Assembly (NCBI RefSeq): GCF_004336985.1
Contig: NZ_SJUO01000002.1
Span: 62,001 to 126,000, forward strand
From: Exiguobacterium sp. SL-9
GTDB lineage: Bacteria > Bacillota > Bacilli > Exiguobacteriales > Exiguobacteriaceae
DNA: 64,000 bases
Direction: 5' to 3'
The position numbers and the translations under genes were made by a program. Shown piece after piece: positions 34,069-43,119 of the stretch. A model generated the notes under the pieces. The model did not search any database. It was given only the letters and a program-made list of their open reading frames with translations, and was not told the origin of the DNA. Position 1 is the first letter of the stretch, and every line of letters begins with the position of its first letter.

Positions 34069-34509
34069 TCAATTCTCGTCCCAAACTTTAACTTCGGCCA
34101 TCTTCGTACCTTGACGAAGTTTGACCGCGTGCTCAAGGCCAGATGTCACTTTTCCGAAGACCGTGTGGACACCATCGAGGTGCGGTTGTGGCTCATGGAC
34201 GATGAAGAACTGTGACGAGCCTGTGTTGCGTCCAGCGTGCGCCATCGAAAGTGAACCTGCTTCATGCTTGTACGGGAACGATGTCGACGTCTCACATGGG
34301 ATCGTCTTACCTGAACCGCCCATGCCTGTTCCATCTGGGCAGCCGCCTTGGCTGACGAAGCCTGGGATGACCCGGTGGAATGTCAAACCGTTATAGAAGC
34401 CGCTGTTGGCGAGTTCCTCAAAGTTGTCGACCGTGATTGGTGCCGCATCGTGGAACAAATCGAATTCAATCATTTCACCGTTCTCTAATTTCATAGATCC
34501 TTTTTTCAT
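34069..34509 (-). CDS. ppiB: Peptidyl-prolyl cis-trans isomerase (cyclophilin)
   Basis: The 146-residue cytoplasmic cyclophilin has the catalytic [13 protein letters not shown] with the active-site Arg, the [20 protein letters not shown] core and [12 protein letters not shown]. It speeds proline isomerisation during folding. The ATG follows AAAGGGG. It lies between ribT and the nucleoside phosphorylase operon as a separate unit. Confidence 0.96.
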   Translation of the reverse strand: MKKGSMKLENGEMIEFDLFHDAAPITVDNFEELANSGFYNGLTFHRVIPGFVSQGGCPDGTGMGGSGKTIPCETSTSFPYKHEAGSLSMAHAGRNTGSSQFFIVHEPQPHLDGVHTVFGKVTSGLEHAVKLRQGTKMAEVKVWDEN

Positions 34510-34566
34510 GAAAAGTTACCCCTTTATGTTCATATAGTCATTCTCACTCACACATTGCCCATTCTA

Positions 34567-34611
34567 TCAAAAAAAACCGTCTGTCTCCACTATTTTGTGG
34601 AAACAGACGTT
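34567..34611 (-). terminator. drm-pupG-pdp terminator
   Basis: A long stem of about 13 bp (34577-34590 with 34597-34609) is followed by eight T residues on the minus strand, right after the pdp stop. Confidence 0.95.
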
Positions 34612-34623
34612 CTGACTTGCTAC

Positions 34624-35925
34624 TTACTGGATGACCGCATGCACGAGTGGACGCGCCGTCGGCTCTGTCGCACCGATCGTATACGCATGGTCCATCCGCT
34701 CGAGCGCGGACACCATGTCTTCTTTGTTCGAACGGAGCACGGCAATCACGTCACCGGCCTCGACCTTGTCGCCGACCTTCTTCTCGAGCGTGATACCGGC
34801 TGCGAAGTCAAGCTGATCATCTTTTGTCGCACGACCTGCTCCGAGGAGCATCGCCGCTACGCCAACTTCGTCGGCAATAATTGACTCGACATAACCCGCT
34901 TGTTTCGCGACGAACGTCGTCTCATACTTCGCTTGTGGAAGTTTTGACAAGTCATCGACGAGTGACGCATCGCCACCTTGCGCCGCTACGAACTGACGGA
35001 ACACCTCGAGGGCATGACCGTCCGCCATCCGTTTCTCAAGGTCAGCGTACGCCTCCTCGAACGTCGAATAGAACTCGCCGAGCACCGCCATGTGGCCGGC
35101 GATCGTGAGGGCAATCGTCTTCAAGTCGTTCACGTCTTTGCCCGACAACACTTCGATCGCTTCTTTTACTTCGTTGGCGTTCCCGATCTCGAAACCGAGC
35201 GGTTGGTCCATGTCTGTGATGACGGCGACCGTTTTACGACCGACGTTCTTCCCGATGGCGACCATCTCTTCGGCGAGCGCTTTCGCGTCGTCGAACGACT
35301 TCATGAACGCGCCTGAACCTGTCTTGACATCAAGGACGATGCTATCGGCACCGGCCGCGATTTTCTTCGACATGATCGAGCTCGCGATAAGCGGGATCGA
35401 ATCGACCGTCGCCGTTACGTCACGGAGTGCGTAAAGACGTTTGTCGGCAGGCGTCAAGTTACCTGTCTGACCGATGATTGACATCTTGATATCGTTTACT
35501 TGCTTCGTGAACTGTTCTTCCGTCAACTCGACGTTGAAGCCAGGGAACGATTCAAGCTTATCGATCGTCCCGCCTGTATGGCCGAGACCGCGACCGCTCA
35601 TCTTCGCGACTGGGATGCCGATTGACGCGACAAGTGGAGCGACGATTAAGCTAATTTTGTCACCGACACCTCCGGTCGAGTGTTTATCAACTTTTTTACC
35701 TTGGATGTTCGACAAATCGATGACGTCACCAGACTTGACCATCTCCATCGTCAAGGCCGCCGTCTCTTTCTCAGTCATGCCGTTAAAGAAAATCGCCATC
35801 GAGAGTGCCGACATTTGATAATCAGGAATCGTCTCGTTCGTGAAGCCTTCGACGACGAAGCGAATCTCCTCTTCGTTCAATTCGCCACCGTTACGTTTTT
35901 TCAAAATCAAATCGACCATGCGCAT
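34624..35925 (-). CDS. pdp: Pyrimidine-nucleoside phosphorylase
   Basis: The 433-residue enzyme splits uridine, thymidine and deoxyuridine with phosphate. KVDKHSTGGVGDK is the phosphate-binding motif and MSGRGLGHTGGTIDKLE the family signature; a C-terminal PYNP domain follows. The ATG follows AGGAGGACG. It is the third gene of the drm-pupG-pdp salvage operon, whose products feed pentose phosphates to glycolysis. Confidence 0.97.
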   Translation of the reverse strand: MRMVDLILKKRNGGELNEEEIRFVVEGFTNETIPDYQMSALSMAIFFNGMTEKETAALTMEMVKSGDVIDLSNIQGKKVDKHSTGGVGDKISLIVAPLVASIGIPVAKMSGRGLGHTGGTIDKLESFPGFNVELTEEQFTKQVNDIKMSIIGQTGNLTPADKRLYALRDVTATVDSIPLIASSIMSKKIAAGADSIVLDVKTGSGAFMKSFDDAKALAEEMVAIGKNVGRKTVAVITDMDQPLGFEIGNANEVKEAIEVLSGKDVNDLKTIALTIAGHMAVLGEFYSTFEEAYADLEKRMADGHALEVFRQFVAAQGGDASLVDDLSKLPQAKYETTFVAKQAGYVESIIADEVGVAAMLLGAGRATKDDQLDFAAGITLEKKVGDKVEAGDVIAVLRSNKEDMVSALERMDHAYTIGATEPTARPLVHAVIQ

Positions 35926-35953
35926 AAGTTTCGTCCTCCTAGTTGGGTAATGG

Positions 35954-36763
35954 TTACATGCTTTGAATCGTGCCGCGTACGAGTGAAAGGAAGTCTTGAC
36001 GGACGCGTTCTGTCGTCTCGATCACTTCTTCGTGGTTGAGTGGTTGATCTAAAATCCCGGCTGCCATGTTCGACACGCACGAGATGCCGAGCACACGCAT
36101 ATCCGAATGACGGGCCACGATGACTTCAGGCACTGTCGACATGCCGACGACATCGCCGCCGAGAAGACGTGCCATCTTGACTTCAGCCGGTGTCTCATAT
36201 GTCGGACCTGTGTTCCCGAAATAGACGCCTTTTTGAATCGAGAGGCCGAGTTTTGCAGCGACACCTTCTGTCAATGTGACGAGCTCTTTATCATACGCTT
36301 CTGACATATCTGGGAAACGCGTCCCGAAGTCGCTCGCGTTCTTGCCGATGAGCGGGCTCGTGCCGAAGAAGTTAATGTGATCCGTGATGATCATCAAGTC
36401 ACCCGGGTTGAACGACTCGTTGCAAGCACCAGCCGCGTTCGTGACGATGAGCGTCTCGACACCGATCAATTTGAGGACGCGTACCGGGAACGTGACTTGT
36501 TCCATCGAGTAGCCTTCATAGAAGTGGAATCGTCCTTGCATTGCGACGACGCGTTTTCCTTCGAGGTCACCGAAGACGAGTTGTCCAGCGTGTCCTTCGA
36601 CGGTCGATACCGGGAAGTGCGGGATGTCCTCGTAAGGGATTTTGACCGCGTTCTCGATCTCGTCAGCGAGGACGCCGAGTCCTGAGCCGAGGATCAGTCC
36701 GATTTCTGGTGTTCCGTTCATGCGTTCCTGTAAAAATGCCTTTGTTTCGTTCCAATTTACCAT
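35954..36763 (-). CDS. pupG: Purine-nucleoside phosphorylase
   Basis: The 269-residue trimeric-type enzyme cleaves inosine, guanosine and deoxy forms. Family marks are ILGSGLGVLADEIE, the phosphate-site segment VEGHAGQLVFG, and LIVTNAAGACNESFNPGD. An AAGGAGG site precedes the ATG, 13 bases after the drm stop. Confidence 0.97.
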   Translation of the reverse strand: MVNWNETKAFLQERMNGTPEIGLILGSGLGVLADEIENAVKIPYEDIPHFPVSTVEGHAGQLVFGDLEGKRVVAMQGRFHFYEGYSMEQVTFPVRVLKLIGVETLIVTNAAGACNESFNPGDLMIITDHINFFGTSPLIGKNASDFGTRFPDMSEAYDKELVTLTEGVAAKLGLSIQKGVYFGNTGPTYETPAEVKMARLLGGDVVGMSTVPEVIVARHSDMRVLGISCVSNMAAGILDQPLNHEEVIETTERVRQDFLSLVRGTIQSM

Positions 36764-36776
36764 GAGTAGTACCTCC

Positions 36777-37943
36777 TTAAATTTCGTTTAAGAAACTGTT
36801 TCCATGTGCTGGTGCGTCGACGCCGAAGTTATCCGCCACTGTGGCGCCGATATCGGCGAACGTTCCTCGAATCCCGAGGTCGACCGCTGTCGAGCCGTGA
36901 TGATGGACGATGAGCGGCACGTATTCACGCGTATGGTCCGTCCCTGGTGCCGTCGGGTCGTTCCCGTGGTCGGCCGTGATGATAAGCAAGTCATCTTCAC
37001 GCAATTTCTCCATCACTTCCGGTAGACGGGCGTCGTACTCTTCAAGCGCGATCGCATAGCCTTCTGGGTCACGGCGGTGACCGAAGAGTGCGTCAAAGTC
37101 AACGAGGTTCAAGAAGCAAAGTCCTTCGAAGTCTTCATCGAGCGATTCGACAAGCTTGTCCATCCCGTCCATGTTCGACTTCGTCCGAATCGCTTTTGTG
37201 ACGCCTTCGCCGTCATAAATGTCGCTGATTTTCCCGAGGGCGATGACATCTTTCCCAGCTGTTTCAAGCGTGTTCATGACCGTCTGACCAAACGGCTTGA
37301 GCGCGTAGTCGTGGCGGTTCGATGTGCGGACCCAAGCGCCAGGTGTTCCGAGGAACGGGCGGGCGATGATGCGACCGAGCATGTACGGATCTTCGCGCGT
37401 GATTTCACGGGCATATTCGCAGATGCGATACAACTCGTCGAGCGGGACGATTTCTTCGTGCGCCGCGATTTGAAGCACCGAGTCAGCCGATGTGTAGACG
37501 ATCAAGGCACCTGTCTTGACGTGCTCTTCACCGAGCTCGTCCAAAATTTCTGTGCCCGAAGCCGGCTTGTTACCGATGATGTCTCGTCCGCTGAACTCTT
37601 TGAGACGATTGATCAAGTCATCCGGGAACTCCTCAAACACGCGGAACGGCGTATCGATATGAAGACCCATGATCTCCCAATGACCGGTCATCGTGTCTTT
37701 CCCAGCTGAGATTTCTTCCATGCGTCCGTAGGCGCTCGGTGTCGTCGACGCTTCGATGCCTTCAATCGGCTTGATGTTCGCCAGACCGAGGCGGCCCATG
37801 TGCGGCATGTTCAAGCCACCGTGTTCACGGGCGATGTGCCCGAGCGTGTCTGAACCAACGTCACCGAACTGGTCGGCATCTGGGGATTCCCCAATTCCGA
37901 CCGAGTCCATGACGACCAAGAAAATACGTTTAAATTTCTTCAC
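36777..37943 (-). CDS. drm: Phosphopentomutase
   Basis: The 388-residue metalloenzyme of the alkaline-phosphatase superfamily interconverts (deoxy)ribose-1- and -5-phosphate. [26 protein letters not shown] (catalytic Thr) and [19 protein letters not shown] carry the two-metal site. It is the first gene of the salvage operon, 23 bases after xerD, with which it may share a transcript. Confidence 0.97.
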   Translation of the reverse strand: MKKFKRIFLVVMDSVGIGESPDADQFGDVGSDTLGHIAREHGGLNMPHMGRLGLANIKPIEGIEASTTPSAYGRMEEISAGKDTMTGHWEIMGLHIDTPFRVFEEFPDDLINRLKEFSGRDIIGNKPASGTEILDELGEEHVKTGALIVYTSADSVLQIAAHEEIVPLDELYRICEYAREITREDPYMLGRIIARPFLGTPGAWVRTSNRHDYALKPFGQTVMNTLETAGKDVIALGKISDIYDGEGVTKAIRTKSNMDGMDKLVESLDEDFEGLCFLNLVDFDALFGHRRDPEGYAIALEEYDARLPEVMEKLREDDLLIITADHGNDPTAPGTDHTREYVPLIVHHHGSTAVDLGIRGTFADIGATVADNFGVDAPAHGNSFLNEI

Positions 37944-37966
37944 AAAAAGTTCCTCCTTTAGTGTCG

Positions 37967-38851
37967 TTACGCACGCGGGTGATGTTTTCGATAGACATCG
38001 TGGAGTCGTGCCTTATTGACATGTGTGTAGATTTGAGTCGTGGAGAGGTCTGCATGTCCGAGCATCTGTTGAATGGCCCGAAGGTCGGCACCGTTCTCGA
38101 GCAAGTGTGTCGCAAACGAATGACGGAGCACGTGTGGCGTGATCTCTTTTTGGATGCCGGCCTCTTTGGCCCGTCGTTTGATCATCTTCCAGAATCCTTG
38201 ACGACTGAGCCGACCACCACGCCCGTTCAAGAACAACGCCTCGGTCTCCCGACCACCGAGCCCGTTACGCGCCTGCTGGATATAGCGTTCGACAAAACTT
38301 TGGGCGACCGATGACACCGGGATGATCCGGGCACTCTCGCCTTTGCCTTCACACTGTAGATACCCCAATTCGAACTGTAAATCATCCAAATCGAGCCCAA
38401 GAAGTTCACTGACGCGCATGCCTGTACCGTAAAGCAGTTCGAGCATGGCCCGATCGCGGAGCGCAAGCGGGTCTGACGTCGGCACGCTGTCGAGCAACCG
38501 CTCGACTTCGTCTTGTGACCACGTGTCCGGCAAATGCCGTTCCGCTTTCGGCGTCTCCAAATAGAGCGCCGGGTCAGTCGTTGCCCCGCCTGTCATCTTC
38601 AAATGATGATGAAACGTTCGAATTGAACTGACGGCCCGTCGGAGTGATGAAGCAGCCCGACCGGCTTGCGATAACTCTTCCATATGTTTGACGATGTGTG
38701 CCCGCGTGACTTCATTCCATTCTGTCACCCCGAGTTGGGTCAGTGTCGATAAGTACTGGGTCAAATCGCTCGCATAGGCTTGTCTCGTGTTCGTGGACAT
38801 TCGTTTTTCAACCGTCATGTACTGCAAAAATGACTCGACTTGCGAACGCAT
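37967..38851 (-). CDS. xerD: Site-specific tyrosine recombinase XerD
   Basis: This 294-residue recombinase resolves chromosome dimers at dif with XerC. All catalytic residues are visible: Arg in [10 protein letters not shown], Lys in the CEGKGES turn, HVLRH, LGHAD and the nucleophile in TTQIYTH. The start is the ATG after AAGGAGGGGG (MRSQVESFL), giving the usual length. It differs clearly from the degenerate relative at 4613. About 290 bases separate it from fur; they hold the fur terminator and no yqzK-like gene. Confidence 0.96.
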   Translation of the reverse strand: MRSQVESFLQYMTVEKRMSTNTRQAYASDLTQYLSTLTQLGVTEWNEVTRAHIVKHMEELSQAGRAASSLRRAVSSIRTFHHHLKMTGGATTDPALYLETPKAERHLPDTWSQDEVERLLDSVPTSDPLALRDRAMLELLYGTGMRVSELLGLDLDDLQFELGYLQCEGKGESARIIPVSSVAQSFVERYIQQARNGLGGRETEALFLNGRGGRLSRQGFWKMIKRRAKEAGIQKEITPHVLRHSFATHLLENGADLRAIQQMLGHADLSTTQIYTHVNKARLHDVYRKHHPRA

Positions 38852-39102
38852 GACATCCCCCTCCTTCCTCGTTACACCTGAATACGCTTTCATCATATCA
38901 CTTATGTAAACCGTTGTGAAGACGTCTGACCTCATTTTTTTTAAGCTTTTTTGTGATAGATTTTGGTGAGGTTTTTACGCTCATTTTCTCATGCCAAGCT
39001 TACCGTTCATATCCATATTTGATCCATTCAACACGACGAATACTCGACTTCGAACAATGAGAATGGCATCGCCGCCGTCTTGTCTTGTTACTTGACGATA
39101 CA

Positions 39103-39136
39103 CAAACAGGCAGCCCCTATTAAGAGGCTGCCTGTC
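39103..39136 (-). terminator. fur terminator
   Basis: A perfect 9-bp stem (39107-39115 with 39126-39134) is followed on the minus strand by TTTGTG, right after the fur stop. Confidence 0.8.
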
Positions 39137-39141
39137 TTGCT

Positions 39142-39621
39142 TTATCCGTTGATGACTGCTTTATGACCCTCGAGCGTGACGCCTTTGGCTTGGCACACTT
39201 TACAGATGCCGTGAAACGTCAAGCGATGGTCTTTGATTAAAAATTCGTATTTGCTTTCGACTTTTTTCTCGACGTCGACGAGCAAGTCTTCCATGATTTC
39301 TTCGACCGAACCGCACTCGACACAAACGAGATGGTGGTGCGAATGGTTCGCGCCTTCTGGTCTGAGGTCGAAGCGGGCGACGCCGTCACCGAAGTTGACT
39401 TTGTCGACGACACCGAGCTCGGTCAATAGTTCGAGTGTCCGATAAACCGTCGCGAGCCCGATTTCCGGAGCGATGCCTTTGACGAGCATGAACACGTTCT
39501 CCGCACTCAAATGATCCGTCTCATTCTCAAGTAGAATCCGGACGGTTGATTCTCGTTGCGGTGTCAATTTATATCCTTTGGCGCTCAATTGCTGTTTGAT
39601 CCGTTCAATTCGCGTTTCCAT
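39142..39621 (-). CDS. fur: Ferric uptake regulator
   Basis: This 159-residue metalloregulator has an N-terminal winged helix (LTPQRESTVRILLEN) and a dimerisation domain with the metal ligands HSHHHLVCVECG and a second CxxC near the C-terminus (CKVCQ) that binds structural zinc. The place between xerD and nudF fits Fur rather than PerR or Zur. The ATG follows GAGGGGG. Two PerR/Fur-box-like elements lie in the promoter region. Confidence 0.93.
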   Translation of the reverse strand: METRIERIKQQLSAKGYKLTPQRESTVRILLENETDHLSAENVFMLVKGIAPEIGLATVYRTLELLTELGVVDKVNFGDGVARFDLRPEGANHSHHHLVCVECGSVEEIMEDLLVDVEKKVESKYEFLIKDHRLTFHGICKVCQAKGVTLEGHKAVING

Positions 39622-39682
39622 AAGGCGCCCCCTCTTTGCATAATTCACTATTCAAAGCATACCGAAGTTTGTTCGGTTTTTC

Positions 39683-39745
39683 AAATTAAAATGATTCCTA
39701 TGTAAGTGTAACATATGTCACTCCAGTTTAGAATCATTTCAATTT
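39683..39745. promoter_or_regulatory. fur promoter with paired PerR/Fur-box-like elements
   Basis: Two 15-base arms (39683-39697 and 39731-39745) form an inverted repeat with one mismatch. Each arm overlaps a sequence like the PerR/Fur box TTATAATNATTATAA: TTGAAATGATTCTAA read on the minus strand (11 of 14 positions) and TTAAAATGATTCCTA on the plus strand (10 of 14). A candidate minus-strand promoter, TTACAC-17-TAATTT, lies across the latter. PerR control of fur is known in B. subtilis; here it is inferred. Confidence 0.5.
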
Positions 39746-40264
39746 AGATAATTGCCACCATTGAATCGCCATAATCGTCTTCGCGTCGGTGATCCGCCCG
39801 TTCGCAAGTAACGCCACCGCTTCCTCAAACGTGAAACGTTGGACTTGTAGAAACTCGTCTTCGTCCAGGTTCATCGCCCCGGCCGTCAAGCCATGCGCGA
39901 CGAAGACGTCGACCCGTTCGCTACAAAAACCAGGTGCCCCATAAAATGAGAAGATTTTTTCGAGTGTCTCGGCCGTATAGCCGGTCTCTTCTTCAAGTTC
40001 TCGCTTTGCGCTCGCGAGCGGCTCCTCCCCAACTTCGAGTTTTCCGGCCGGGATTTCAAGCGACATCGATTCGAACGCTTTCCGATACTGTTCGACGAGA
40101 ACGATCCGGTCGTTTTCATCCACTACGAGTACGGCCACGGCCCCGTTGTGATAGACGAGTTCGCGGACCGACGTCCCTCCATTCGGTAGTGACACGACGT
40201 GTTTCTCCACGTTAAAAATCTTTCCTTCGTAAATGACTTCCCGTTCAATCGTTTTCTCTTCCAT
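39734..40264 (-). CDS. nudF: ADP-ribose pyrophosphatase (Nudix)
   Basis: The 176-residue Nudix hydrolase splits ADP-ribose to AMP and ribose-5-phosphate. The complete Nudix box runs from GKLEVGEEPL to RELEEETGY. An upstream half with LVYHNGAVAVL is typical of NudF. It is divergent from yqkF and upstream of fur as in Bacillus, though spoIIM, which lies between them there, is missing. Confidence 0.95.
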   Translation of the reverse strand: MEEKTIEREVIYEGKIFNVEKHVVSLPNGGTSVRELVYHNGAVAVLVVDENDRIVLVEQYRKAFESMSLEIPAGKLEVGEEPLASAKRELEEETGYTAETLEKIFSFYGAPGFCSERVDVFVAHGLTAGAMNLDEDEFLQVQRFTFEEAVALLANGRITDAKTIMAIQWWQLSKLK

Positions 40265-40340
40265 TGTATGTACCCCTCACCTTTTCCTATATACTGTAAT
40301 TATGATTCATATCGTCAGACGGAACAAGGAGGAATTATCA

Positions 40341-41171
40341 ATGACAGAGTTAGGACTAGGAACAATGTCAATTTTGAAACATGGCGAGGCAGTAGGTCGT
40401 CGGATTCTAGAGGCCGCCTACGACGCTGGAATTCGGCATTTCGATACGGCCGACGTATACGATCACTTTGAAGTGGAACGTCTTGTCGGTTCGACGTTCG
40501 CCGGACGCCGGGACGACTTATTTTTGACGAGTAAAGGCGGGAATGAATGGACAGGAGACGGAATGCGTTGGAATCCAGCCCCATCCTATTTAGAACAAGC
40601 ACTACACGATTCTCTCGAACGCTTACAGACGGATCACTTGGACTTATATTACGTTCATGGTGGCACGATGGACGACGATCTGGACGCGACAATCGATTTC
40701 ATGCGTCGGCAAAAACAAGCTGGCATCATCCGCCAAATCGGGTTATCCTCGATTCGACCGAATGTGATCCGCTATTGGCTCGAGCACGGTGAACTTGACG
40801 TTTTGATGACGCCATACTCGTTGCTCGACCGTCGCATCGAAACGCTCGAGCTCGACATCCCGATCGTCGGGCGCGGTCCGCTCGCCAAAGGCTTACTTAC
40901 AGACGAATGGTCTGACCGTTTGGCGGAGAAAGGCTTTGAATCTTGGACTGAAGCGGAGTTGCGCGCCTTGTTACCGACCATTCCAGACCCGATTCAAGCG
41001 TACGCTCTCGCTGCCTCGAAGCGGACGTGTGCCGTCGTCCTACCGGGCGCGTCTTCAGTCGATCAATTGAACGACTTGATCGCCGCAAACGATTACGGGG
41101 TCGATTCGCACAAACTCGACGACCTGCTAGCGCGGCTACCGATCCATCCGTACACAAAACATGCGACCTGA
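40341..41171 (+). CDS. yqkF: Aldo/keto reductase YqkF
   Basis: A 276-residue TIM-barrel NADPH reductase. The AKR pattern is visible: the catalytic Asp and Tyr in FDTADVYDHFEVE, a Lys in LTSKGGNEW, a His in LDLYYVHG and the cofactor segment VVLPGASS near the end. Its carbonyl substrate is unknown. The ATG follows AAGGAGGAAT; a longer frame upstream overlaps nudF and is not used. It shares a bidirectional hairpin with the convergent padR gene. Confidence 0.93.
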   Translation: MTELGLGTMSILKHGEAVGRRILEAAYDAGIRHFDTADVYDHFEVERLVGSTFAGRRDDLFLTSKGGNEWTGDGMRWNPAPSYLEQALHDSLERLQTDHLDLYYVHGGTMDDDLDATIDFMRRQKQAGIIRQIGLSSIRPNVIRYWLEHGELDVLMTPYSLLDRRIETLELDIPIVGRGPLAKGLLTDEWSDRLAEKGFESWTEAELRALLPTIPDPIQAYALAASKRTCAVVLPGASSVDQLNDLIAANDYGVDSHKLDDLLARLPIHPYTKHAT

Positions 41172-41190
41172 ACGTCAGGTCGCATGTTTG
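41159..41190. terminator. Bidirectional terminator between yqkF and the padR gene
   Basis: An 11-bp perfect stem with a three-base loop (41161-41171 with 41175-41185) spans both stop codons; GTTTGT or GTTTTGT follows on either side. Confidence 0.75.
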
Positions 41191-41714
41191 TCTCGCTGTT
41201 TCATCTGCTCGATGGCCCAATCGGCCCATCCGGCGTAATTTTCCATCATTCGGATGGCGTACTCGCTCGTCAATAAATAACCGAGCGTGTCCGCCTCAGA
41301 CTGGTGCACTGCTTGAAACGCCCGAATCTGATGAGCGACTTGTTCATGATGCGCTTTCGTCTCCTCGACGTAACGGATCGCCTCGTCGAGCGGGAGTAAT
41401 TGCAGGAGGCTGACCCGTAGCAAGTTCTCATCTTTCATCTTCGGTTGGTACGAGGTCGGTTGCCGGAGCCAGTCAATCAGCTCTTGACGCCCCGCCTCGG
41501 TAATCGAATAAATCTTTTTATCGGGTAAGTCATGTTGAGCGACGTGTTCAGAGGAGACGAGTGACTCGTCTTCCATCTTTAACAGTTCGCGATAAATCTG
41601 TGTATGATGGGCGTGCCAAAAATGAATCATTTGTGCTTTGAACGTCGCGTTCAAGGCATAGCCGGTAGCGGGTTGATGGGTCAATAACCCGAGTAGTGCA
41701 TGACGTAACGCCAT
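41175..41714 (-). CDS. PadR-family transcriptional regulator
   Basis: The 179-residue regulator has the PadR winged helix (ALLGLLTHQPATGYALNATF, then HTQIYRELLKMEDE and DKKIYSITEAGRQELIDWL). A C-terminal helical dimerisation domain follows (about 90-179, PadR C-terminal/Vir type). Such proteins repress neighbouring efflux or stress genes in response to phenolics or drugs. No obvious target is adjacent, except possibly the divergent thioredoxin-like gene. Start chosen as the ATG after AGGTGATGG (MALRHALLG). Confidence 0.9.
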   Translation of the reverse strand: MALRHALLGLLTHQPATGYALNATFKAQMIHFWHAHHTQIYRELLKMEDESLVSSEHVAQHDLPDKKIYSITEAGRQELIDWLRQPTSYQPKMKDENLLRVSLLQLLPLDEAIRYVEETKAHHEQVAHQIRAFQAVHQSEADTLGYLLTSEYAIRMMENYAGWADWAIEQMKQRDKHAT

Positions 41715-41840
41715 AACCATCACCTATCCCTTGCGGTTCTATTTTTATAAGTGTATCACATATTGACGTGCGACCGAGAATGCCAATCGGTTGACGCTCA
41801 TCGCGAATACACAGACAATACATATGAAGGGAGAGATTTT

Positions 41841-42155
41841 ATGAAACCGATTCAATCTGATCAACAATTCCAAGACGCCATCCAAGATAAAGGCATGGTC
41901 GTCTTCACGACATCATGGTGTCCGGACTGCCGTCGTCTCGATATGTACGTCGACGAACTTGTCAAAGATTACCCACAGTTCAACTGGTACGTTGTCGACC
42001 GCGACGAGTTGCCTGAACTGTCGGACACGCAAGAAGTACGAGGCATCCCCTCACTTCTGTTCTATCAAGAAGGCGTGAAACAAGAACACCTCCACTCGGC
42101 AAATGCCAAGACGGAGATGCAAATCCGCTCGTTCCTCGATACATTGAACGCTTAA
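41841..42155 (+). CDS. Thioredoxin-family protein
   Basis: A 104-residue thioredoxin-fold protein with active site WCPDC (Cys27, Cys30) and the cis-proline in RGIPSLLFY. It lacks a signal peptide, so it should act in the cytoplasm. WCPDC is typical of a B. subtilis YtpP/YdfQ-like branch rather than TrxA (WCGPC). The ATG follows GGGAGAG. It is divergent from the padR gene. Confidence 0.9.
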   Translation: MKPIQSDQQFQDAIQDKGMVVFTTSWCPDCRRLDMYVDELVKDYPQFNWYVVDRDELPELSDTQEVRGIPSLLFYQEGVKQEHLHSANAKTEMQIRSFLDTLNA

Positions 42156-42156
42156 A

Positions 42157-42189
42157 CAAAAAGACGACCGTCGTGGTCGTCTTTTTTTA
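42157..42189. terminator. Bidirectional terminator ending the ynj-like operon
   Basis: A perfect 9-bp stem (42161-42169 with 42175-42183) with A residues before and a T run after terminates the thioredoxin-like gene and, on the other strand, the FAD oxidoreductase gene. Confidence 0.93.
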
Positions 42190-43119
42190 GTTGAATCGTT
42201 CGACGTGACGGCGGTCGATTTTACGCTTTAGCCAATACGGCAGACGCCCGTGCCATGTCAGCTTCCCGAATGTCAAGAGCGCTCGTCCTGGGGTCGTCAA
42301 CAAGATGTTGAGCGACGTCCGTGACTTGAACGGGCGTGATGTACCGAGCAGTTGACGGGCGACGTGCCGCCCCGAACGGACGGCATCGACACCGCCGTTC
42401 AATCGGGCCGCCATGTCCCCGGTGATGTAAATCTCGCGATAGACGCGGTGTCGTAAATCAGCTGTCGTCTCGATGAACGCATCATGGTCCGCAAGTCCAG
42501 CCGCCGCCCACCAGTCATCGGGTCCGACACCGGTAGCATCCAAGACGAGTCCTTCTGCCTTCGTCCCTGGTTGGAACGACGACAGCATGAGCGTCACACC
42601 ACTTTGTACGAGACGCCGCGCCGTCTGTCGACCGACGTGATGAGGCAGATCAGGTAAGATATCACGGGCATAAAGCGTCACGTGTCGCTTCCGTCTGATG
42701 CATGCGAAGGCAAGCTCGACACCGGCTTTGCCCCCGCCGACGATCGTGATTGCATCACTCTGGACAATCTCGTCCAACATATTTCTCGTCATCGGTTTGA
42801 GCCCTGTCCCAATCCCACGACTTTTCGCCCCGGTCGCGAGCACGAGGATGTCATATGCGATGTTGCCGTGATCGGTCTCGACGAGTCGTGCGTCTGGGTC
42901 CAGTGCGATGAGCCGTTCGGCGACGGGAGCGATGTCACGACGCAACCGCGTCGTCGCCGACGCCATCTCGCCGGCGATCACTTGGGGGAACGCACCCGTA
43001 TAAATCGCCTCACGACCGCCGATATAAGACACTTCATAGCATTCACGAAGCCGATCGAGATGCTCGAGAATTTCGAACTGACCATGACCCAGCCCGACTA
43101 GGACGAGACGCGGTTTCAT
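42187..43119 (-). CDS. FAD-dependent NAD(P)H oxidoreductase of the ynj-like operon
   Basis: A 310-residue two-dinucleotide-binding-domain flavoprotein. The N-terminal FAD motif appears as LVGLGHGQFE, the NAD(P)H motif as TIVGGGKAGVELAF (about 130-145), and the second FAD motif near IYITGDMAARL. It resembles the NADH dehydrogenase-like half that is fused to SelD in some bacteria, without the SelD part. The electron acceptor is unknown. The last about 45 residues are basic and could touch a membrane. It overlaps the phosphatidyltransferase gene by 4 bases and is the last gene of the operon. Confidence 0.85.
   Translation of the reverse strand: MKPRLVLVGLGHGQFEILEHLDRLRECYEVSYIGGREAIYTGAFPQVIAGEMASATTRLRRDIAPVAERLIALDPDARLVETDHGNIAYDILVLATGAKSRGIGTGLKPMTRNMLDEIVQSDAITIVGGGKAGVELAFACIRRKRHVTLYARDILPDLPHHVGRQTARRLVQSGVTLMLSSFQPGTKAEGLVLDATGVGPDDWWAAAGLADHDAFIETTADLRHRVYREIYITGDMAARLNGGVDAVRSGRHVARQLLGTSRPFKSRTSLNILLTTPGRALLTFGKLTWHGRLPYWLKRKIDRRHVERFN

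Noticed and set aside
38852-39141. Possible yqzK (DUF4227) gene between fur and xerD
   Set aside because: In B. subtilis a small gene is here. Reading the minus strand gave only very short frames and the fur terminator, so the gene seems absent.
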